64,000 nucleotides of DNA from Parahaliea aestuarii (GTDB lineage Bacteria > Pseudomonadota > Gammaproteobacteria > Pseudomonadales > Halieaceae): positions 62,001 through 126,000 of the forward strand of contig NZ_VRYZ01000008.1 of the NCBI RefSeq assembly GCF_008064635.1, in the 5' to 3' direction. A program made the position numbers and the translations under genes. This document shows, piece by piece, positions 9,291-16,078 of this stretch. How positions within the stretch are numbered: the first letter of the stretch is position 1; every line of letters begins with the position of its first letter. The notes beneath the pieces were generated by a model. That model did not search any database. It was not told where the DNA came from and was given only the letters and a program-made list of their open reading frames with translations.

Positions 9291-11043
9291 AGCTGTGGAT
9301 ACCGCACTGGTGCTGGACGCGGACACGCTGCCGGCACTGGGCATTATCCGCTCACTGGGCCGCTCCGGCGTCAGGGTCATTGCCGCTTCCAGTCACGCCA
9401 ATGCCATCGGCGGTTACTCACGCTTTGCCGCAAAACATCTGCGCTACCCCGATCCCATGTCGGAAACAGCCGCCTTTCTCGACTGGGTCCAGCGGCAACT
9501 CAGGGACATCAAGCAACTCGCGCTTGTGATTCCGGTCACTGAACGCAGCCTGGTCCCGCTATCCCGACATTTTGCCGGCCACGCGGACAGGTCGCTGTTT
9601 GCCATGGCCAACGACAGCGCACTGGAGCAGGTCCTGGACAAAGCCCGGACCGCCGAGCTGGCCACTCGCTGCAAGGTGCCGCAACCTAAGAGCTGGTCAC
9701 TCAGCAATGCGGGACAGTTGCATGCTCTGTCCGGTGAATTGCCCTACCCGCTGGTCATCAAACCCGCGCGCTCCATTTCCGACGGCAGCACTCGCCGGCA
9801 ATTCAGTGTGCGCTATGCACACACCCCTGAAGCGCTACAGCGCAGCGCCGCGGCGATGCTGCCCACCACCGACCTGATTCTGCAGGAATACTTCAGCGGG
9901 GATGGTATCGGCGTCGAAGTGCTGGCCATGTGCGGGGAAATTCTCTACGCCTTCCAGCACCGGCGACTCCACGAGGTTCCACTGAGCGGCGGCGGAAGCA
10001 GCCTGAGGCAGAGCGAGGACGTCAACCCGGAACTGCTGGCGGCAAGCAGGCGACTGCTGTCTGCTCTGGACTGGAGCGGCGTGGCGATGGTCGAATTCAA
10101 GGTCCAGGCGAGCACCGGGCGCTATATCCTGGTTGAGATCAATGGTCGCTTCTGGGGTTCGCTGCCCCTGGCCCTGGCGGCGGGTGCCGACTTTCCCCGC
10201 CTGTTGTGGCATATGCAGCGCGACCTTCCATTGCCAGATCTGCCCGCCTATCGTCGGGGTATCCGCTGCCACAAACTGTCCGCCGAACTACACTGGTGTG
10301 AGGCGGTGTTCCGCCGCCAGGCCGACACTCGCCTGGTGGCTATTCCCTCGCGCTGGCGCGCAATTCGCGAAACCCTCTCCATGCTTCTTCCCGGACACCA
10401 TTTTGACGCCCAGTCCTGGTCCGATCCCCTGCCGGGCCTGGTGGATCTGACCCGTATCGCGGTGCGTTATGGCCAGCGTGCGGGCGGCGCCGTTGCCGCT
10501 GGCGTAAAGCGGACTCTGTACCGCTTCGGTAGTCGCTGGTCGATCGCATCCCGACGTGCAGGCCAGGCGCGCCGCATCCTGTTTGTGTGCTATGGCAATA
10601 TCAATCGCAGCGCCCTCGCGGAAGTCGCTGCACGTCATGGAGTACGGCAGGACCACAGCACTGTCGAGTTCCTGTCGGCCGGCTTTCATACTGAACCAGG
10701 CAGGGAAGCGGATCCGCGTACCGTGGCACTGGCCGCTGAGAAAGGGCTTGATATGACCACTCTGCGCTCCCGTGTGCTGGACGATGAACTGGCTGCATGG
10801 GCGGATCTTATTCTGGTCATGGAAGCTGAGCAGATCTCCACCGTCAGGCAGCGTTTCCCCCGGGCGAGCGTCCTGTTGCTCGGTGGCTTGCAGGGGCCGT
10901 GCTGGCTCGCCAGTGAGATCCCCGACCCTTACAACCGCTCGGAAGACGCCTACCGCGAGGCATTCCGGATGATCACCAGTGCCGTCAGCAATCTGCGCGC
11001 CCTGGCTGCTGGCGCCGCCAAAGAGAGTGCCAGTGATGGCTAG
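9274..11043 (+). CDS. ATP-grasp ligase fused to a low-molecular-weight protein tyrosine phosphatase
   Basis: A 589-aa two-domain protein in a single uninterrupted frame. Residues about 1-400 are an ATP-grasp (CarB-like) carboxylate-amine ligase, with an N-terminal Rossmann part (DADTLPALGIIRSLGRSG), ATP-binding lysine region PYPLVIKPARS and the metal-binding region ILVEINGRFWGSLPLAL. Residues about 430-589 are a complete LMW-PTP, with active-site loop C439-Y-G-N-I-N-R445-S and the general-acid loop IPDPYNRSEDAY (D551). All key phosphatase residues are present, so both domains look active. ATG 9274 overlaps the sulfotransferase gene. The fusion may couple polymer amino-acid decoration to the tyrosine kinase cycle, which is inference. 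Confidence 0.85.
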   Translation: MHTRTEAVDTALVLDADTLPALGIIRSLGRSGVRVIAASSHANAIGGYSRFAAKHLRYPDPMSETAAFLDWVQRQLRDIKQLALVIPVTERSLVPLSRHFAGHADRSLFAMANDSALEQVLDKARTAELATRCKVPQPKSWSLSNAGQLHALSGELPYPLVIKPARSISDGSTRRQFSVRYAHTPEALQRSAAAMLPTTDLILQEYFSGDGIGVEVLAMCGEILYAFQHRRLHEVPLSGGGSSLRQSEDVNPELLAASRRLLSALDWSGVAMVEFKVQASTGRYILVEINGRFWGSLPLALAAGADFPRLLWHMQRDLPLPDLPAYRRGIRCHKLSAELHWCEAVFRRQADTRLVAIPSRWRAIRETLSMLLPGHHFDAQSWSDPLPGLVDLTRIAVRYGQRAGGAVAAGVKRTLYRFGSRWSIASRRAGQARRILFVCYGNINRSALAEVAARHGVRQDHSTVEFLSAGFHTEPGREADPRTVALAAEKGLDMTTLRSRVLDDELAAWADLILVMEAEQISTVRQRFPRASVLLLGGLQGPCWLASEIPDPYNRSEDAYREAFRMITSAVSNLRALAAGAAKESASDG

Positions 11044-11905
11044 ATACGGGCTTCTACTCGGACTATTGACGCTGTGCGGCATCGGCATCGCCCTGCTCAT
11101 CGACTACCTCAAGGCACATCCAGACCTCGACCAGTACGTCTATAAAACCACCCCGGCCGGCGCGCTGCGTCTCGACATCCTGCGCCCGGATCGCCCTTCG
11201 CCGGAGCGCGGTGCGATCCTGTTCCTGTTCGGCGGCGGCTGGATCACCGGTCAGCGGGAGCAGTTCCTTCCGCAGGCGCAATATTTCGCGCAGCAGGGCT
11301 GGCTGAGCGTGCTGGTCGACTACCGCGTTGCCAACCGCCACGGCAGTACACCCCTGGATTCACTGGAGGACGCTCGCGATGCCTGGGACTGGTTGCAATC
11401 CCGCAGCGAGATGCTGAATATCGATCCCCGGCAGGTCGTCCTGGCCGGCGGATCCTCTGGCGGTCATCTCGCCGCGTGCCTGGCAAGCGGCTGCGGTACC
11501 AGGCTGGCGTCACCGCCGAGTGCGCTGATACTTTACAATCCGGTTCTGGATCTCGTTGCAGCACACCCGGATGATGGCTTTTCTCCCGAAGAAATGGCCC
11601 TGATCGAGCAGCTATCACCCGCTGTCAGAGTACAACTTTCGCCCGGGCGGGCGCTCTGTCAACTGGAGATGCCCCGTCTGCTGTTGTTCGGGGACCAGGA
11701 CCCGCTTTATCAGCGCTACCTTGAGCTTCAGTGCGCTGACACCAGTAGTTCGATTGCACCACTGGAGGTGGTCACCTGGAGCGCCGTTGGCCACGGATTT
11801 TTCAATCATTCACCCTACCTGCAACAGACCAGTGAACGGATCGCCGATTTTCTGCAAAGAGCAGGTAGCGCCGATCCGGAATCCGGCCGGCAGAGCAACC
11901 GGTAA
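11036..11905 (+). CDS. Alpha/beta-hydrolase (acetyl-esterase/carboxylesterase-like), membrane-anchored
   Basis: A 289-aa hydrolase of the BD-FAE/hormone-sensitive-lipase type. An N-terminal hydrophobic segment (GLLLGLLTLCGIGIALLID) suggests an anchor or signal. The oxyanion-hole region is FLFGGGWITG, the nucleophile elbow is GGSSGGHLAA, an acid lies in FGDQDPLY, and the histidine is in VGHGFFNHSPY, so the triad is complete. It could remove O-acetyl or other ester groups from the polymer. ATG 11036 overlaps the previous stop by 8 nt; an upstream ATG at 10979 would intrude into the phosphatase domain and is rejected. It belongs to the same operon. Confidence 0.8.
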   Translation: MARYGLLLGLLTLCGIGIALLIDYLKAHPDLDQYVYKTTPAGALRLDILRPDRPSPERGAILFLFGGGWITGQREQFLPQAQYFAQQGWLSVLVDYRVANRHGSTPLDSLEDARDAWDWLQSRSEMLNIDPRQVVLAGGSSGGHLAACLASGCGTRLASPPSALILYNPVLDLVAAHPDDGFSPEEMALIEQLSPAVRVQLSPGRALCQLEMPRLLLFGDQDPLYQRYLELQCADTSSSIAPLEVVTWSAVGHGFFNHSPYLQQTSERIADFLQRAGSADPESGRQSNR

Positions 11906-11924
11906 CCCAGCGAATCGTTCTCCT

Positions 11925-12707
11925 ATGTCGACAACCCTCTTCGCACACCATGAGTTCGCTTTCATCGCCGGCGTCCACCGCAGTGGTACCTCACTGGTAC
12001 ACGAACTGCTGCGGGCGCATCCAGAAATCAGTGGTTTCAAGGATACGCCGGCCTATATGGAAGACGAGGGCCAGTTCCTGCAATCGGTCTATCCCAGGGG
12101 CGAGGTCTTTGGCGGCCCCGGCCGGTTTGCCTTCTCGCCGGACTCGCATATGACCGAAGAACACCCGCTGACCACCCGCGAGAATGCCCAGACGCTGTTC
12201 TCGCAGTGGAGCCAGTACTGGGACCTGAGGTGTCCGGTACTGATTGAAAAATCACCACCGAATATCGTGCGCACACGCTTCCTGCAGGCCCTCTTCCCGA
12301 ACACCCGCTTCATCGTCATCCTGCGCCACCCGGTTGCCGTTGCCTACGCCACCCAGAAATGGAGCCACACATCGATTTTGTCGATCATTGACCACACCCT
12401 GACCGCCTACGAGCAGTTTCTGCGTGACCGCCCGGCCCTGCGGCAGTCACTGTTGATACACTATGAAGATTTCGTGCTGGCACCTCAGAAGCTGCTGGAT
12501 GAAATGCTCGACTTTCTCGGTTTGCCGTCCATCCCGCTGGATCGTCCGGTGCAACAGGACGTCAATGCGCGCTACTTCGAACAATGGCAGAGCGATCGTC
12601 GCAAGTTCTGGAAGCCTGTCCCCCGGCGCCTGCCAAAGGCACTGGAACCGCGTGCACGGGCGCTGGGCTACAGCCTGGAATCGCTGGAGCGCGTCGAACC
12701 CGGCTAG
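11925..12707 (+). CDS. Sulfotransferase family protein
   Basis: A 260-aa sulfotransferase with the classic 5'-phosphosulfate-binding loop IAGVHRSGTSLVHELL at residues 13-28. The 3'-phosphate-binding motif is RFIVILRHPVAVAY, near residue 128, with the LIHYEDFVLAPQKLLDEML region behind it. It should transfer sulfate from PAPS to a hydroxyl of a carbohydrate or related acceptor. The start is ATG 11925, just 19 nt after the esterase gene; the frame is open further upstream but has no better start. Together with the P-loop protein at 8412, it suggests that the polymer or an associated lipid is sulfated. It ends 14 nt before the convergent hydrolase gene. Confidence 0.83.
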   Translation: MSTTLFAHHEFAFIAGVHRSGTSLVHELLRAHPEISGFKDTPAYMEDEGQFLQSVYPRGEVFGGPGRFAFSPDSHMTEEHPLTTRENAQTLFSQWSQYWDLRCPVLIEKSPPNIVRTRFLQALFPNTRFIVILRHPVAVAYATQKWSHTSILSIIDHTLTAYEQFLRDRPALRQSLLIHYEDFVLAPQKLLDEMLDFLGLPSIPLDRPVQQDVNARYFEQWQSDRRKFWKPVPRRLPKALEPRARALGYSLESLERVEPG

Positions 12708-12721
12708 TGACCGCGCGCCCT

Positions 12722-13615
12722 CTACTCGCCGGCGGCTACGATTCCGTTGAGCCAGGCGGCCAACAGCAGCGTAACTTTTTTACGAGCCGATTGGCTTGAA
12801 AATGCCTGGTCAGCGTCCGGGAGTTCCTCGCGCTGGGTAACTTTTCTCTCCGCCACGCTGCGCCAGCCCGGGTTTTGCTGGATCAGTGCATCAAACTCAC
12901 GACTGACCAGGCTGCGCCCGCTCATCAGCAGCAGGACAGGTCCGTCGAAAGCCTCCAGCCCCCGGCGCATCCGCTCGATAAAGGGCACACCGCGCGCCGG
13001 GGCTACAGTACCCCCTGGGCCGGTGTCTGCATCATGTTTCACACGCGACACCAATCGGCGACGAAGCGCCCGACCGGCATCGGCCGCATAACCTGCCAGG
13101 TCGTATTCCAGGCGCAGCAGTTTTAACCAGAAAGATTTTTGCACCAGCCGCTGCAAGTAGTGGCGGCGAATGACGACGGCCTGGGTTTCGCTGCTGGAAA
13201 CCCAGGGATTACCCACAGCGATGGCGGCAATCCCCTGCAGTGCATGAGCGTGAATCAGAATGCCGGAAGCAGCGTCACAGCCACCCCACAGCACGATGCG
13301 CTCGATCTCGGGCAGGGCCTTGCGGAATGCTGCTACCGCGCAGGCCAGGTCGGCACCAATCTGCTCAAAACCACGGAACTCCCCGCCGCTATCTCCCATG
13401 CCCCGGTAATCGAAGCGCAGTACCGGAAACCCCTGGGCCGCCAACTGGTCTCCCATCTCAACCAGTCCGCGCCCGACACCGGCGCGGTACTGCGGTCCGC
13501 CTGCCACCACAGTGACCAGGCCGACCGCTTGCATCCGCCCGGGGCGATGAACAACCCCGACCAGCGTGTCTCCTTCGCATTCGAACAACAGTGGTTCTCT
13601 GGTGACACTGGTCAA
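12722..13615 (-). CDS. Alpha/beta-hydrolase 1, exosortase A system-associated
   Basis: A 297-aa alpha/beta-fold hydrolase resembling the TIGR03100 family of XrtA loci. The strand 4 motif DYRGMGDSGG is normal, but at the nucleophile elbow the sequence is LWGGCDAASG, with a cysteine where serine is expected, as far as I recall a family trait. This would make it a thiol-type hydrolase or an acyltransferase. Translation appears to start at TTG 13615, overlapping the stop of hydrolase 2 by 4 nt, since no ATG or GTG fits better. The role is probably acyl transfer or removal together with the ACP and ligase of the locus; this is inference. Confidence 0.82.
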   Translation of the reverse strand: MTSVTREPLLFECEGDTLVGVVHRPGRMQAVGLVTVVAGGPQYRAGVGRGLVEMGDQLAAQGFPVLRFDYRGMGDSGGEFRGFEQIGADLACAVAAFRKALPEIERIVLWGGCDAASGILIHAHALQGIAAIAVGNPWVSSSETQAVVIRRHYLQRLVQKSFWLKLLRLEYDLAGYAADAGRALRRRLVSRVKHDADTGPGGTVAPARGVPFIERMRRGLEAFDGPVLLLMSGRSLVSREFDALIQQNPGWRSVAERKVTQREELPDADQAFSSQSARKKVTLLLAAWLNGIVAAGE

Positions 13616-14442
13616 AGCGGATACAGTTCCTTCAGCAACTGCAGCAACTCCGGCGTTGCGGCCCGTTCATTCAATTGCCAGATCGCGGGGCCGCTGAAAC
13701 AATGCAGCTCAGGCCGGACTCCGGCTGCCCTGAGGGCCGCCAGTGCCTGTGCCGTCGCCAGACCCGGCTCCACCTGTCCCTCATTGACATGTTCCAGCCA
13801 CAGCAGTGGCAGGTCCGGGAGTTTGAATGCGGTCAGCTCCAGTTGCTCCAGCGCCAGCATCAGCGCGCCCGACGGGCTGTAGCCACCGATTTCCAGCGAT
13901 TGCCCATCCTCCCACAGGCGATGGATCTCGTCAGAACTGATCTGACCGGAGCCGCGCTCAACGCCGGCGGCAATACGCTGGCGCACCAGCTGCCGCACAA
14001 AACGCTTACCGGATGCTACGGGTTGTAGCAGTAGCAGGCCTGGAATCGGGTGACTTGCAGAGGAGGCATAGAGGCCCGCCAGCAAACAGCCGCTGCGAAT
14101 GCCCCACAGTACCGGCGCCTGCCCATGGCGTTGGTGAATGTCTTCTACCACCTCATCAATATTGCCCAGCCAGTCTTCCAGCGTAACGTCTTCAAACTGC
14201 CCTTCGCTGTCACCGGTGCCGCAATAGTCCATCAGCGTGCAGCCATAGCCGGCCATCGCAAACTGCCTCGCCTGGGCAGACGCGAGCGCCCGGCAACGAT
14301 TCATTTCCTCGGCGAACGGGGGAAGGTAAAGCACCTGACCCCGGGCGGCGTCCCGGGGCTGGAAAGAAAGGGAGAAAACCCGCGCGCCGGGGCGCCCCAG
14401 GTAGCGGGCATCCAGTTGTTCACGTGTCACGGTATCCGTCAT
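13612..14442 (-). CDS. Alpha/beta-hydrolase 2, exosortase A system-associated
   Basis: A 276-aa alpha/beta hydrolase resembling TIGR03101, normally found with hydrolase 1. It keeps LPPFAEEMNRCR near the oxyanion region, DYCGTGDSEGQF after strand 4, and the elbow VLWGIRSGCLLAG, which is not a clean GxSxG. Whether it is catalytic is therefore uncertain. It sits between the acyl carrier protein gene (46 nt upstream) and hydrolase 1 (4-nt overlap), forming a compact three-gene unit. It may load, unload or proofread acyl groups on the carrier protein. Cytoplasmic location is likely because no signal peptide is visible. Confidence 0.82.
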   Translation of the reverse strand: MTDTVTREQLDARYLGRPGARVFSLSFQPRDAARGQVLYLPPFAEEMNRCRALASAQARQFAMAGYGCTLMDYCGTGDSEGQFEDVTLEDWLGNIDEVVEDIHQRHGQAPVLWGIRSGCLLAGLYASSASHPIPGLLLLQPVASGKRFVRQLVRQRIAAGVERGSGQISSDEIHRLWEDGQSLEIGGYSPSGALMLALEQLELTAFKLPDLPLLWLEHVNEGQVEPGLATAQALAALRAAGVRPELHCFSGPAIWQLNERAATPELLQLLKELYPL

Positions 14443-14488
14443 ACCTGACTGGATCTGACAAACGCGCTGTGAAGTTCAGTCGGCATGT

Positions 14489-14734
14489 TCAGGCCAGCTT
14501 TTCGTCGATAAAGTCCACCAGTGTCCCCACGCTTTCGAAAATATCGGCGGAAATCTCATCGTCGTGAATTTCGCACCCTGTCTCGTCTTCGATGGTGGCC
14601 AGGATTGAGGTAATCGTCAGGGAATTGAACTCCGGCAGGGCGCCCAGCAGGGCCACATCGCGATCGAAATGCGCGGCCTCATCCAGCTGCAGGTTGGTTT
14701 TCAGGATACTTCTTGTCAGTGCCAGGGTGTCCAT
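14489..14734 (-). CDS. Acyl carrier protein of the XrtA locus
   Basis: An 81-aa acidic ACP-like protein. The phosphopantetheine site is the serine in LPEFNSLTIT (DSL-like), followed by the helix IEDETGCEIHDDEI typical of carrier proteins. ATG 14734 is chosen because GAGGAG lies 8 nt upstream; ATG 14740 is too close to that site. It most likely carries the acyl group activated by the ligase at 2427-4019 or the PaaK-like ligase at 28255-29604, for transfer onto the sugar chain or a lipid, with the two adjacent hydrolases acting on it. Confidence 0.85.
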   Translation of the reverse strand: MDTLALTRSILKTNLQLDEAAHFDRDVALLGALPEFNSLTITSILATIEDETGCEIHDDEISADIFESVGTLVDFIDEKLA

Positions 14735-14790
14735 ACGCATGGCTCCTCTGTTGGACATTGGTAATTGCTGAGCACGCCGTTTAACCGGTG

Positions 14791-15801
14791 TCAGCGCGTT
14801 GTAAATCGATTGAGCATCGCCCGACAACCAAGCCATGCGGTATAAATCTGCCAGCGCAGGGAGGCCCCGTTTGCTGTCGCTTCTGCGGCAAAACCAAAGG
14901 CCCTGCCCAAATCTCCCTGCTCCGTCATCACCCGGGCCAGTTCACGGTTCACCTGCGAGAGCTGGCGCCGGCACTGCCTGCGCAGCGCGGCGGAGTGCAG
15001 ACCAAGCATCGATTTACTCAACAGCTGGCGCCGGCTGGCCAGTCGTTCCGTACGATGCAGTAGACTGGATACACTGTCGCGGTTCTCTCCCGCGGCAGTG
15101 TAGTGGCGCGATACCGTATCCGGCAGCAGCAGCATATGGCTGGCGGCATCCACGGCCCGCAGATAGAACTCGAAATCCTCTTCGTAACGCTGGTACTCGT
15201 CGAAGCCGCCAATGTCGTTGAAAAACTGACGCTGGCAGATAGTGGTATTCAGGTGGCAAAAGCCCTGGTATCCGGCAAGGTCTTCCAGCGTCAGCGGATA
15301 ACAACCCTGCTGCATCTGTCTTCCGGAGCGCTGTAAGCGCGGCGCCAGACGGTGCAGCCACAGTGGCGCTTCCCGGCCACTGACTGCGTCAACGGCAACC
15401 TGGTTGGCAAACAGGACATCCACGCTGCCTGCTGCCGTCAGCGCGGCATGCGCCTTCTCGAGATAGGCCGCGTCAAGCCACTCATCATCGTCGTCGAGAA
15501 AGGCAAGGTAGCGGCCGCGTGCATGCCAGGCTCCCACATTGCGGACATAGGCGGGGCCGCGGCCACGTTTGTGGCGGCCGAGATGAAGATAGTCAACGCT
15601 ACAATCCAGGGCGGCGATACCTTCCCTGCAGGACGTGGCGCATTCCGCCTCGGAGCCGTCGTCCACCACCACCACTTCGAAATCGCGAAAGGTCTGCGCA
15701 TCCACCGAAGCCAGCGCACGAAAGAGCACGTCGATCCGGTCGCGGGTCGGGACCACAAGGCTGAAAAAGGGCCCTGACTCGACCATCGCATCCGTCGGCA
15801 T
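14791..15801 (-). CDS. Family 2 glycosyltransferase
   Basis: A 336-aa GT-A fold transferase with the N-terminal nucleotide-sugar strand FSLVVPTRDRIDVL, the VVVVDDGSE motif and the metal-binding YLAFLDDDDEWLD. A later segment, GGFDEYQRYEEDFEFYLRA, contains the usual catalytic-base region (EDF). No membrane helices are seen, so it is a soluble or peripheral enzyme that adds a sugar to the lipid-linked intermediate. ATG 15801 is chosen; GTG 15825 and ATG 15786 remain possible. It is the first gene of the minus-strand group with the ACP and hydrolases, 56 nt before the ACP start. Confidence 0.85.
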   Translation of the reverse strand: MPTDAMVESGPFFSLVVPTRDRIDVLFRALASVDAQTFRDFEVVVVDDGSEAECATSCREGIAALDCSVDYLHLGRHKRGRGPAYVRNVGAWHARGRYLAFLDDDDEWLDAAYLEKAHAALTAAGSVDVLFANQVAVDAVSGREAPLWLHRLAPRLQRSGRQMQQGCYPLTLEDLAGYQGFCHLNTTICQRQFFNDIGGFDEYQRYEEDFEFYLRAVDAASHMLLLPDTVSRHYTAAGENRDSVSSLLHRTERLASRRQLLSKSMLGLHSAALRRQCRRQLSQVNRELARVMTEQGDLGRAFGFAAEATANGASLRWQIYTAWLGCRAMLNRFTTR

Positions 15802-15944
15802 CGCCCTATCACCAGATATCTGCACCCAATAACCGCCCCGTGTGGTCTCTCATTCCGGCGCTGAGGAGGATAGTTCGGATACTCCATCCACACCACCGTA
15901 GCCGGAGTGTATGTAACCACTCACGCTGTTGTATATGGTCATTG

Positions 15945-15965
15945 CCAATGAGAGCCTCACATTGG
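15945..15965. repeat. Short inverted repeat in the divergent promoter region
   Basis: CCAATG and CATTGG form a perfect 6-bp inverted repeat separated by 9 nt, in the 277-bp space between the divergently transcribed glycosyltransferase and di-heme protein genes. It could be an operator or simply chance. No convincing -35/-10 pair was recognised next to it. Confidence 0.3.
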
Positions 15966-16078
15966 TACCCCGCTCACACAATAGGCTACACTCTGTTCCA
16001 GAATGTCCCGGCCGCCAGGAGCAAGGCCTCGCCACAGTAGCCTCCGCCGATGGCAGTGCTGCAGACAAGGCTACCACT

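Noticed and set aside
15945-15965. Inverted repeat as a transcription-factor operator
   Set aside because: Six-base arms are too short to be convincing without conservation or a nearby regulator; listed only as a low-confidence repeat.
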